The notes under the pieces were generated by a model, which ran no database searches, had not been told where the DNA came from, and saw only the letters and a program-made list of their open reading frames with translations. Of a DNA stretch of 64,000 nucleotides, positions 34,976 through 42,747 are shown in pieces (positions within the stretch are counted from its first letter, which is position 1; the number at the start of each line of letters is the position of its first letter). Origin of the DNA: Rhizobium mayense. GTDB lineage: Bacteria; Pseudomonadota; Alphaproteobacteria; Rhizobiales; Rhizobiaceae. The DNA is taken from positions 1 through 64,000 of the forward strand of contig NZ_JARFYM010000033.1 of assembly GCF_030272705.1 (NCBI RefSeq), given 5' to 3'. The translations under genes were made by a program, and so were the position numbers.

Positions 34976-35716
34976 TTACTTGATCAACCCGACACGGAGC
35001 GCTTTGGCGACTGCCTGGGTGCGATTGACCGTGTCCAGCTTCTTGGTTGCCCGGTTCAGGTAGTGATTGACCGTGTGTTCGGAGAGCGTCAGGATTTCTG
35101 CGATTTCGGCGCTGGTTTTGCCCGCGGCCGTCCAATTCAGGCAATCGATCTCCCGATCCGTCAGCGCGTCGGTGACCCGGATGTCCATGTTGCGGATTTC
35201 CGCCAAGCGGTCAAAGACGTAGAGCGCGACGTAGCAGAGATCCTTAATCTCCTCGGGTGTGAAGAGTTCGCGATCGCCGGCAAGCGACACCGCGCCGCGA
35301 AGGCCGGATGCGTCATGGGTCGGCAGATAGATGCAGCGCGTCATGCGAAAGCGTTCGAACAAGGCGGTGACGAGTTGGGATCTGCCATCATCGCGATTGA
35401 TGCTTGCGGTTGTCTCGTGAATGAAAGGCAACGTGGAATTGCGTAAACGCCGCAGCACCGGGCTGTTCGTCATCAGCCCTTCCTGATCGTAGGTTGCAAG
35501 GAGTTCGGCGGGCCAGTTGTTGATGACCGAATTGCTCTGCAGTTCGAAAGATGTAACCGGCGGCAGGTTCAGGACCATGAATGCGCGGCAGCGATAGGCT
35601 TCCGTCAGCCGCTTCATAAAGCGAAAAACATCGAACTGTGTCTTCAGACCGGTAATTTCATCAATATAGTCCTCGCCCCGAGGGGGCCTTCCCGCCTGCA
35701 CCAATGCTGCCATCAT
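34976..35716 (-). CDS. LuxR-family transcriptional regulator with altered AHL pocket
   Basis: A 246-residue protein with an autoinducer-binding-like N-terminal domain (about 20-165) and a C-terminal GerE/LuxR helix-turn-helix (LTDREIDCLNWTAAGKTSAE then LSEHTVNHYLNRATKKL). By-eye alignment to TraR keeps Y61, P71 and G113 but replaces W57 by Leu, D70 by Ser and W85 by His (NWPAELLATY, NSPVLRR, PFIHE). No autoinducer synthase gene is adjacent, so it is probably a LuxR solo. It is the only gene between two long non-coding stretches. Confidence 0.85.
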   Translation of the reverse strand: MMAALVQAGRPPRGEDYIDEITGLKTQFDVFRFMKRLTEAYRCRAFMVLNLPPVTSFELQSNSVINNWPAELLATYDQEGLMTNSPVLRRLRNSTLPFIHETTASINRDDGRSQLVTALFERFRMTRCIYLPTHDASGLRGAVSLAGDRELFTPEEIKDLCYVALYVFDRLAEIRNMDIRVTDALTDREIDCLNWTAAGKTSAEIAEILTLSEHTVNHYLNRATKKLDTVNRTQAVAKALRVGLIK

Positions 35717-36038
35717 TAGTCTTCTTCATGTAATGGAGGGGCGCAAACGCAAAATCGCCGCCTCCAGGCCTCCGGGTCATTGCATGAACGCCGACAAGCC
35801 GGCGATTGATCAAATATAAATTTCTAAAAAATCTCGCACGCTGCGACACTCATACTACTGCGCCCGGCAATAAGTTCGCCTATCTCCTCGAAGCGCAGCG
35901 GCAGGTACTCAACGAGAATGGCAGCTCATCCACGATTCCCAGCAAGCGACTTAGAATAAACGTTTAAGTTGGCCTAGGTCCAGCACATGAAAGGCAAAAT
36001 TGGTGAATTTCGCATGACAGTCGAAAAAATCGGCGAGA
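35717..36038. other. Intergenic region between the LuxR-family and IclR-family genes
   Basis: 322 bases upstream of the LuxR-family gene. Contains CGCCGACAAGCCGGCG, a short inverted repeat near 35790, and an AT-rich patch (35810-35835) that could be promoter sequence. No gene is supported. Confidence 0.35.
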
Positions 36039-36878
36039 TTAACGCCTCGGGCCGAGCCGACTGCGTATATCCTGCATGATTGCAGCCGCTGCAGCCCTTA
36101 CTAAAGGCGCCCATTCCTGCAATTTTTCCGGCGTAACCCGATAGGCCGGGCCGGTTACCGAGACGCCGGCCAGTATATCGCCATCGTCTGAACGAATAGG
36201 CGCGGCAACGCAGCATATGCCGTTTTCATGCTCTTCACGGTCGAAAGCGCAACCGCGCGCCCTGATAGCCGCGATATCGGCCTGAAGATCTGCGACACTG
36301 CGGTGGGTATGCTCGGTATAGGCATGAAACTGAAGGCCGGAGACTCGGGCTTCGAGGCTGATATCATCCAGCGCCGACAAAGCCGCCTTGCCGACGCCGG
36401 TGCAGTAGGCCGGTGAGGCATTGCCGATCTCCGAATACATGCGCACGGATTGCCGGCCCTCGACCTTGTCGAGATAGATGACCTCGGTGCCGCGCAGGAC
36501 GCCGAGGTGCACGGTCTCGCCGGTCTGCGCCTGCAGAAGGCGCAGATGCGGCTCGGCGACGGTCCGAAATTCGTTGCGCGCCCAACTGCGCGAGGCAAGG
36601 TTCAAGAGCCTGATGCCGGGCAGATAGCGTCCGTCGCGATCAGTCTCCAGCAGCCCCTCCTCGACGAGATGCGACAATTGCCTATGCAGGGTCCCGCGTG
36701 GCTGGTCGGACTGCGACAGGATATCGGTGAAGCGCATCGGGTCGTCCGCCAGCGCAACGAGATCGATGAGCGCCATGAGCTTACCGAGCGTACCGGTCTC
36801 CCGGCCGCGGCGGATATCCCCCATATGTTCGCCCCGTTTCGAACCCACGACTGCCTCGCCACGTCTGCGGCGTTCCAT
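36039..36878 (-). CDS. IclR-family transcriptional regulator
   Basis: A 279-residue IclR-type regulator. The N-terminal winged helix (LGKLMALIDLVALADDPMRF, then LHRQLSHLVEEGLLETDRDG) is followed by the effector domain (TVHLGVLRGTEVIYLDKVEG, AYCTGVGKAALSAL and HENGICCVAAPIRSDDGDIL). The start at 36878 has AAGGA five bases upstream. It is divergent from the SDR-dgoK-dgoA-lactonase operon and is the obvious candidate regulator, responding perhaps to a sugar acid such as 2-keto-3-deoxygalactonate (inference). Confidence 0.9.
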   Translation of the reverse strand: MERRRRGEAVVGSKRGEHMGDIRRGRETGTLGKLMALIDLVALADDPMRFTDILSQSDQPRGTLHRQLSHLVEEGLLETDRDGRYLPGIRLLNLASRSWARNEFRTVAEPHLRLLQAQTGETVHLGVLRGTEVIYLDKVEGRQSVRMYSEIGNASPAYCTGVGKAALSALDDISLEARVSGLQFHAYTEHTHRSVADLQADIAAIRARGCAFDREEHENGICCVAAPIRSDDGDILAGVSVTGPAYRVTPEKLQEWAPLVRAAAAAIMQDIRSRLGPRR

Positions 36879-36909
36879 CACATCCTTGACAGGGCTGAAG
36901 GGTAATCCG

Positions 36910-36949
36910 ATAATTCCATATAGTCAAATTCAGTTCCAAATAATGGAAC
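36910..36949 (+). promoter_or_regulatory. Palindromic operator in the IclR/sugar-acid operon promoter
   Basis: GTTCCAAATAATGGAAC (36933-36949) is a perfect inverted repeat (6-bp arms, 5-bp centre). A second half-site TTCCA lies at 36914-36918, exactly 20 bases (two helical turns) from the TTCCA at 36934. The site lies 23 bases before the SDR start codon and 55 bases before the IclR start, well placed for control of both promoters. Confidence 0.7.
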
Positions 36950-36971
36950 AACATGTTTTTCCGGGAGGGAG

Positions 36972-37748
36972 ATGGACTTGACCGAGACACAAGCAAAATT
37001 TCCCGATCTTAAGGATCGCACAGTCCTGATTACCGGCGGCGGCTCCGGTATAGGCGCGGCCCTTGTCGAGGGCTTCGCTCAGCAGGGCGCCAAGGTCGCC
37101 TTCATTGATATAGCGGAAGAGCCGAGCAAGGCGCTTGCCGCAAGGCTCTCGGCGCAATCGGCCCATCCGGTTGCCTTCTATCATGCTGACCTCCGCGACG
37201 TCAGCACCATTAAAAGCACGGTCGCTGCCGTCGAATCCGATCTTGGCGCGATCCGCGTCCTCGTCAACAACGCCGCCTGGGACGACCGGCACGAGATCGA
37301 CACGACGACGGAGGAATATTGGGATAACAATCAGGCGATCAACCTCAAGCAGGTCTTCTTCGTCTCGCAGGCGGCAGCGCCGGGCATGCGCGCGGCCGGC
37401 GGCGGGGCGATTATCAATTTCTCCTCGATCGTCTTCAAGATGAACCCGCCGCATCTTTCCGCCTACGCAACCGCAAAGGCGGGCGTCATTGGCCTGACCA
37501 AGAGCCTCGCGGGCCGCTTTGGACCGGAGAATATCCGCGTCAACGCCATTTTGCCGGGCATGGTCGTCACCGAGCGGCAGATGGAGCTTTGGCTGACTGA
37601 GGATAGCATCGCCAAGACGATCGAGCGCCAATGCCTCAAGCATATTCTAAAGGCTGCCGATCTGGTCGGCCCGACACTATTTCTCGCATCCAATAGCGCA
37701 GGCAGCATCACTGCGCAGTCTATCATTGTCGACGGAGGTATTTTCTAG
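36972..37748 (+). CDS. SDR-family sugar dehydrogenase (probable galactose or related sugar 1-dehydrogenase)
   Basis: A 258-residue short-chain dehydrogenase. NAD(P)-binding TGGGSGIG at 21-28, NNAAW near 99-103, catalytic S151/S152, Y165 and K169 (FSSIV, SAYATAKAG). With dgoK, dgoA and a lactonase downstream, D-galactose 1-dehydrogenase of the De Ley-Doudoroff route is the favoured reading, but a dehydrogenase for another sugar (for example a keto-deoxy-sugar acid) is possible. The ATG has GGAGG only three bases away; TTG 36978 would have better spacing. Confidence 0.85.
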   Translation: MDLTETQAKFPDLKDRTVLITGGGSGIGAALVEGFAQQGAKVAFIDIAEEPSKALAARLSAQSAHPVAFYHADLRDVSTIKSTVAAVESDLGAIRVLVNNAAWDDRHEIDTTTEEYWDNNQAINLKQVFFVSQAAAPGMRAAGGGAIINFSSIVFKMNPPHLSAYATAKAGVIGLTKSLAGRFGPENIRVNAILPGMVVTERQMELWLTEDSIAKTIERQCLKHILKAADLVGPTLFLASNSAGSITAQSIIVDGGIF

Positions 37749-38680
37749 TGGCGAGTCCCGCATATATCGCGGTCGATTGGGGCACCAGCAGTTTCCGGCT
37801 GTGGCTGATCGGCGAAGATGACAGCATTCTCGGCGAGCGCCGCAGCGGCGAAGGTATGACATCGGCGGCTCAGACAGGCTTTGCCCAGGTGCTGCAATCG
37901 CATCTCGATGCCCTCGCCGCGCCTGCAAATCTTCCCGTCATCGTCTGCGGCATGGCCGGGGCGCGTCAAGGCTGGGTGGAAGCCGGCTATATCGACACGC
38001 CGACCTCGCTCTCTGCCATCCTTACCGGCGCCGTCTCCGTGCCCGGCCAATCGCGCGATGTCCGCATTCTGCCGGGCCTGGCGCAACGCGACAGGCAAGC
38101 GCCTGACGTCATGCGCGGCGAGGAAACGCAATTGCTCGGCGCGATCGCGGCTGATGCCAAGGGCGAGCAGGTCGTCTGCATGCCTGGCACGCATTCGAAA
38201 TGGGTGCGTGTCGTCGATGGCCAAGTCACCGGCTTTTCGACCTTCATGACCGGCGAACTCTTCGACGTCGTCACCAAGCACAGCATCCTGTCGCATGCCG
38301 TTGCCGGCGCGGCCGACATGTCTGCGGACAGTACCGCTTTCGAGTCCGCGATCAAAGCGTCCTTCAACAAGCCGGCCCTCGCCACGAACCTGCTCTTTAC
38401 CGCTCGTGCCGGCCAACTTCTGCATGGCCTGACGGCCGCCGGGGCGCACGCCTTGATCTCGGGCACGCTGATCGGTGCCGAAATCGCCGGCGCGCTGTCA
38501 TCTGCCCGACAAGGGGCTGCGATTACTCTCGTTGCCTCCGGACGCCTGCAGACGCTCTACGAAGATGCATTCCGCACCTTGGGCCTCACCTATACGACTG
38601 TTGACGCCGATACCGCCGTCCGCCGCGGGCTTTCCGCCGCAGCGAAGGCGATCTGGCCGCATAACGAAAGAAAATGCTGA
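37748..38680 (+). CDS. dgoK: 2-dehydro-3-deoxygalactonokinase
   Basis: A 310-residue kinase phosphorylating 2-keto-3-deoxygalactonate at O-6. The N-terminus AVDWGTSSFRLWLIGEDD and PGTHSKWVRVVDGQVTGFST match the DgoK family. The GTG start at 37748 overlaps the SDR stop (TAGTG) and has GGAGG nine bases upstream. Its product is the substrate of DgoA encoded next. Length is normal. Confidence 0.93.
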   Translation: MASPAYIAVDWGTSSFRLWLIGEDDSILGERRSGEGMTSAAQTGFAQVLQSHLDALAAPANLPVIVCGMAGARQGWVEAGYIDTPTSLSAILTGAVSVPGQSRDVRILPGLAQRDRQAPDVMRGEETQLLGAIAADAKGEQVVCMPGTHSKWVRVVDGQVTGFSTFMTGELFDVVTKHSILSHAVAGAADMSADSTAFESAIKASFNKPALATNLLFTARAGQLLHGLTAAGAHALISGTLIGAEIAGALSSARQGAAITLVASGRLQTLYEDAFRTLGLTYTTVDADTAVRRGLSAAAKAIWPHNERKC

Positions 38681-39315
38681 TGACGACCCGCATCCCCTTC
38701 CCTCCCATGAAACGCCCGCTTATCGCCATTCTCCGCGGCATCAAACCCGAAGAGACGGCTGATATCGTCGGCGCTCTGATCGACGCCGGCCTGACGGCGA
38801 TCGAAATCCCGCTGAACTCGCCGGAGCCCTTCCGCTCGATCGAGATCGCCGCCAAGATGGCGCCCGCCGACTGCCTGATCGGCGCCGGCACTGTGCTGAG
38901 CGTTGAAGACGTCGATCGGCTGGATGCCGCAGGTGGCAAACTGCTGGTGACGCCGAATGTCGAACCTGCCGTCATCAGCCGCGCACGCGATAAGAGCATG
39001 GTGACGATGCCTGGCGTATTCACCGCGACGGAAGCCCTTTCGGCTGCGCGCGCGGGCGCGACGGGTCTTAAATTTTTCCCGGCCGGCGTGCTCGGCGCCT
39101 CCGGCATCACCGCCATCCGCGCCGTGCTGCCGCCCGAGCTCGTTATCGCGGCCGTCGGCGGCGTTTCCGACAAGAATTTCGCCGACTACACCAAGGCCGG
39201 CATCCTGGCTTTCGGTCTGGGCACCAGCCTTTACAAGCCGGGAATGACGACAGCAGAGGTTGCCGAACGCGCCAAGGTAACCATTTACGCCTATGATGCT
39301 GCCGTAGGAGCCTGA
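38674..39315 (+). CDS. dgoA: 2-dehydro-3-deoxy-6-phosphogalactonate aldolase
   Basis: A 213-residue KDPG/KDPGal-type class I aldolase splitting the phosphorylated keto-deoxy sugar into pyruvate and glyceraldehyde 3-phosphate. IAILRGIKPEETADIVGALI and the Schiff-base lysine in GLKFFPAG are clear; LIGAGTVLS and VTPNVEPAV are also family motifs. The ATG at 38674 overlaps dgoK by seven bases; an ATG at 38680 overlapping the stop is equally possible. Confidence 0.93.
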   Translation: MLMTTRIPFPPMKRPLIAILRGIKPEETADIVGALIDAGLTAIEIPLNSPEPFRSIEIAAKMAPADCLIGAGTVLSVEDVDRLDAAGGKLLVTPNVEPAVISRARDKSMVTMPGVFTATEALSAARAGATGLKFFPAGVLGASGITAIRAVLPPELVIAAVGGVSDKNFADYTKAGILAFGLGTSLYKPGMTTAEVAERAKVTIYAYDAAVGA

Positions 39316-39320
39316 CCCAT

Positions 39321-40208
39321 ATGACCGACATTCATGATTTTCATGGCAATATTCTTTGCAACACCGCATCGGTTCTGGGCGAAGGACCGACCTATGATCC
39401 GGATACGGATACGGTCTGGTGGTTCAACATTATCGGCAAGGAACTTCATGAACTGCATCTGTCGACCGGCAAGAAGGAAGTTCACGCTCTGCCGATGATG
39501 GCAAGCGTACTCGCCCGCGTCGACGACCGACGGCAATTGCTCGCCACCGAAGAAGGACTGTTTCTTCGCGATATCGGATCCGGCGAACTGACCTTTTATG
39601 CCGCGATCGAGGCGGACAAGCCGGAGAACCGCTCCAATGACGGGCGTACCCATATTTCCGGGTCGTTGTGGATCAGCACCATGGGCAAGCGGGCGGAAAT
39701 GCAGGCTGGCGCGATCTATCATGTCGCCGGCGGCAAGGTGACGAAGATCTTCGATCAGCTCAGCATTCCGAACTCCATCTGCTTTTCACCCGACGGCACG
39801 ATCGGATATTTCACCGATACTCGCCTCAGCCAGTTGATGCGGGTGCTGGTCGATCCGCTGACCGGGATGCCTGTTGGCGAGCCGATTGTCATGGTCGACA
39901 GCATGGAGGACCCAGGCGGCCTCGACGGCTCGGTCTGCGATGCCGACGGCTACATCTGGAACGCCCGCTGGGGCTCCGGTTTCGTCGATCGTTACAGCCC
40001 GGACGGCTTGCGCATCGAGCGCTATCGCGTACCCGCCATGCAGCCCTCCTGCCCGGCCTTCATCGGCCAGAATGCCGATCGTCTTGCGGTAACGACCGCC
40101 TGGGAAGGCCTCGACGAGGACGCCCGCTCGATGCAGCCGCAAGCTGGCGCGCTCTTGGAACTCGGCCCTACGGTCAAGGGCGTTTTTGATCCGATCTACA
40201 AGATTTGA
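39321..40208 (+). CDS. SMP-30/gluconolactonase family protein
   Basis: A 295-residue six-bladed beta-propeller of the SMP-30/Gluconolactonase/LRE family. LGEGPTYDPDTDTVWWFNII holds the metal-ligand Glu; IPNSICFSPDGTIGYFTDTR and DPGGLDGSVCDADGYIWNAR carry the Asn and Asp metal ligands. It probably hydrolyses the lactone made by the upstream SDR (galactonolactone if the sugar is galactose). AGGAG lies about ten bases before the ATG and the gene follows dgoA by five bases. Confidence 0.92.
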   Translation: MTDIHDFHGNILCNTASVLGEGPTYDPDTDTVWWFNIIGKELHELHLSTGKKEVHALPMMASVLARVDDRRQLLATEEGLFLRDIGSGELTFYAAIEADKPENRSNDGRTHISGSLWISTMGKRAEMQAGAIYHVAGGKVTKIFDQLSIPNSICFSPDGTIGYFTDTRLSQLMRVLVDPLTGMPVGEPIVMVDSMEDPGGLDGSVCDADGYIWNARWGSGFVDRYSPDGLRIERYRVPAMQPSCPAFIGQNADRLAVTTAWEGLDEDARSMQPQAGALLELGPTVKGVFDPIYKI

Positions 40209-40560
40209 TTGCATTTGCCTTCTCTCAATCGGGAGAAGGTGACTCCCCGACGGCAAAATTTTGTGAGCGCAACGGACCGCGGATAGAGGAGATTTGTGCG
40301 TCGAATTCAACTTGCTCATCGCCGCAACCCATTCGTGAAATCAATTGCTTAGGTTGCATTAAACTGTGCGTTCCCCTTTGATTTTTCGCGTTATATTGAC
40401 CTCGCGGAGGTAGCGGACAGCCGTCTCGCGCAACACCTGCCGGAACTAAAGCCCTTTTCGACCATTTTCCTAACGAACCGGCACGGTGATGGTCAGCCAA
40501 AAGAGTGGCCCCGCCCGAGCCGGTTAACGTGCCCCCATCAGAATGAAAGGTAGGTTCACG
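40209..40560. other. Intergenic region between the lactonase and PRC-barrel genes
   Basis: 352 bases. A 7-bp inverted repeat CCTTCTC / GAGAAGG at 40218-40239 resembles the short rhizobial palindrome that ends many operons. Farther on, AT-rich TTGATTTTTCGCGTTATATTG (around 40377-40398) may be promoter sequence for the PRC-barrel gene. No gene is supported. Confidence 0.4.
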
Positions 40561-41175
40561 ATGACCGGCAAATTGTTCACTTCCGCCGCTGTTGGCGCGA
40601 TCTTTGCCACAGCATCGGTTCTTTCACCGATGGCTTTCGCCCAAGCGCAGCAGCCGTCAACCGGCAACAACGCCGCGCCGATGACGCAGACCGCCCCGGC
40701 AACGCCAGACACCAAGACGGCTAAGCCGCAAAACAACGCCCAGGCTCCGGCCCCGGCACCGACGACAAACACGGCGCAGGCCGGTACATATCTGACCGAG
40801 CAGTCGGCGGATCAAATCAGCGCCAGGACCTATATGGGCCAGTCGGTCTATAATGGTCAGAATGAAAGCATCGGCAGCATCAACGACCTCATCCTGCAGA
40901 AACAGGGCGGTGTTATCGCCGCAGTTGTTGGCGTCGGCGGTTTCCTTGGCATCGGCCAGAAGAATGTCGCCGTTCCCTTCGACAAGGTCACCGCGACGCA
41001 GAATGCCCAGGACGGCAGCATCAAGCTGACGACCACGGAAACGGCTGACTCGCTGAAGGCCGCACCGGAGTTCAAGACACTTGCTATGCAGGCCTCCGAA
41101 AAGGCTGCAAAGACCCCGGCAACGGCCGCGGTGCCTGGAACCGACACCACGACGACCTCGTCGACCAGCAAATGA
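40561..41175 (+). CDS. Secreted PRC-barrel domain protein
   Basis: A 204-residue protein with a signal peptide (MTGKLFTSAAVGAIFATASV, cleavage near AFA-QAQ). A Pro/Thr/Ala/Gln-rich linker (about 28-75) precedes a PRC-barrel domain (about 88-150; YMGQSVYNGQNESIGSINDL, GVGGFLGIGQKNVAVPFDKV). The tail is Thr/Ser-rich. Such proteins are common in rhizobia and are often linked to envelope or stress responses, function unproven. AAAGGTAGG lies near the ATG. It is convergent with the GGDEF-EAL gene. Confidence 0.85.
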   Translation: MTGKLFTSAAVGAIFATASVLSPMAFAQAQQPSTGNNAAPMTQTAPATPDTKTAKPQNNAQAPAPAPTTNTAQAGTYLTEQSADQISARTYMGQSVYNGQNESIGSINDLILQKQGGVIAAVVGVGGFLGIGQKNVAVPFDKVTATQNAQDGSIKLTTTETADSLKAAPEFKTLAMQASEKAAKTPATAAVPGTDTTTTSSTSK

Positions 41176-41195
41176 CGATAATGTCGCATAACATT

Positions 41196-41228
41196 GAAAA
41201 ACGGCGATCCATGCGGTCGTCGTTTTTC
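41196..41228. terminator. Bidirectional terminator
   Basis: GAAAAACGGCGA / TCGTCGTTTTTC (12-bp stem with one G-U pair, 9-nt loop) lies between the convergent PRC-barrel and GGDEF-EAL genes. The A and T runs at the ends supply a U-tract in both directions. Confidence 0.8.
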
Positions 41229-41279
41229 ATATCTGCGGCAGCAGCGGTACGATCCTGTAATTACTTGAGCCGGGCGACC

Positions 41280-42653
41280 CTAGGCGGTTTCGCGCTCGCC
41301 AGCTAGTTCGTAGTAATTCTCGTGGAGATATCGCAGCGTCGCGACGCTGTCGGCAGGCTTGCCGTAATAATAGCCCTGCCCCATGGCGCAGCCGAGCGAC
41401 CTGAGCTTTACCGCCTCGGCGCAATCCTCGATCCCCTCGGCGACCACCTCCAGGTCAAGTCCCTCGCACATCGCAAGGATCGCCTTGACGATATGTTCAG
41501 AGGCCCGGTCGGAATTGATGCGCGAGACAAAGGCGCGATCGATCTTCACCTTGTCAAAAATGAAATCGCGCAGACGGCCGAGGCTGGATTGGCCGGTGCC
41601 GAAATCATCGAGCGAGATGCGCACGCCCGCCGCTCTGAGATCGGCGATGATGCGGTGTGCCGTGTCGGCCGAGCTCATGACGGCCGTCTCGGTGATTTCC
41701 AATTCCAGCCGATGCGGATCGAAGCCGACGCGGCCGAGAATGGCGAGAATGCTGCTGCTCGTGCCGGGATCCATCAATTGTGCCGAAGACAGATTGAAAG
41801 AAAGGAAAAGCTCGCGCGGCCAGGAAAGCGCAGCCTCCGCCGCCTTGCGCAGTAGGGTCTCGGAGAGCGCGTCGATAAAACCGCGCTCTTCCGCAAGCGG
41901 GACGAAGACGGCGGGCGAGACGAAGCCGAGATCGGCGTCGTTCCAGCGGGCCAAGGCCTCGAAGCCAACGATCAGATTATTGGCGAGCGATACGATCGGT
42001 TGGAAATGCACGTCGATGGTATTTGAAATGATGGCGTTGCGCAGCGCCTGTTCGAGCTGCGTCGCGCGCTTCATCTCCTGGGCGATCTCTTTGGAATAGA
42101 CGGTGATCTGGCCACGGCCGCGCCGCTTGGAGCGATAAAGGGCCGTCTCGGCGCTCTTCAGCAGATCTTCGAATTCCTCGCCGGCGAATGGATAGATGGC
42201 AAAGCCGAAGGAGGCGGAAAGACGAACGTTGCGGTCGCCGAGATCATAGGGCGCCGACAATACCTCGCGGATCATCTGCCCGAACTTTTCCGCACCGACA
42301 CGCTCAAAGACCAGCGGCAGCACAAAGGCAAATTCGTCGCCGTCATGGCGGGTGACGGTGGCGCCATCGGGAATGCAGGCTTTCAGGCGATGGGCGACCT
42401 GGCAAAGGATCTCGTCACCGGCTTCGACACCGAAGAGGTCGTTGATCGGCTTAAAGGAATCGAGATTGGCAATGCCGATGGTGAAGGGCGCAGGATCGCT
42501 GGCGCGCTCGACCGAAAGCAGGCGCGCGCGATCGCGCATGCGATAGCGATTCCCCAACCCCGTCAGGGGATCGGTGTAAGCCATCGCCTGCAATTCATTC
42601 TGACTGACTGGCGCGAGCGATATTTCAGCCGATTTCATATTCAGTCCCGACAT
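41280..42653 (-). CDS. GGDEF-EAL protein with degenerate GGDEF and intact EAL
   Basis: A 457-residue cytoplasmic protein without membrane helices. The GGDEF domain (about 22-190) has the A-site changed to RHDGDEF (residues 102-108), its first glycine being Asp, and lacks the RxxD inhibitory site. The EAL domain (about 205-450) is complete: FEALARW (231-237), ITETAV, DDFGTGQSSL, KIDRAFV and AMGQGYYYGKP. The likely activity is c-di-GMP phosphodiesterase. The start at 42653 is fixed by GGAGGAAA before the ATG. It lies downstream of the PAS-receiver gene on the same strand. Confidence 0.93.
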   Translation of the reverse strand: MSGLNMKSAEISLAPVSQNELQAMAYTDPLTGLGNRYRMRDRARLLSVERASDPAPFTIGIANLDSFKPINDLFGVEAGDEILCQVAHRLKACIPDGATVTRHDGDEFAFVLPLVFERVGAEKFGQMIREVLSAPYDLGDRNVRLSASFGFAIYPFAGEEFEDLLKSAETALYRSKRRGRGQITVYSKEIAQEMKRATQLEQALRNAIISNTIDVHFQPIVSLANNLIVGFEALARWNDADLGFVSPAVFVPLAEERGFIDALSETLLRKAAEAALSWPRELFLSFNLSSAQLMDPGTSSSILAILGRVGFDPHRLELEITETAVMSSADTAHRIIADLRAAGVRISLDDFGTGQSSLGRLRDFIFDKVKIDRAFVSRINSDRASEHIVKAILAMCEGLDLEVVAEGIEDCAEAVKLRSLGCAMGQGYYYGKPADSVATLRYLHENYYELAGERETA

Positions 42654-42747
42654 TTTCCTCCGACCGCGAAGGAGCATGACGGCGAAGTCTTAACAAAGGA
42701 TGGCGGGATGGCGGTCATTCGATGTGAGCGATATCTATCAGGAAGAC

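Noticed and set aside
34386..35063. 225-residue plus-strand ORF between mrp and the LuxR gene
   Set aside because: No family resemblance, low-complexity start, and it runs into the antisense strand of the LuxR-family gene.
40442..40480. GGAAC motif suggesting an EcfG-type stress promoter for the PRC-barrel gene
   Set aside because: No CGTT -10 element lies at the required 16-17 base spacing.
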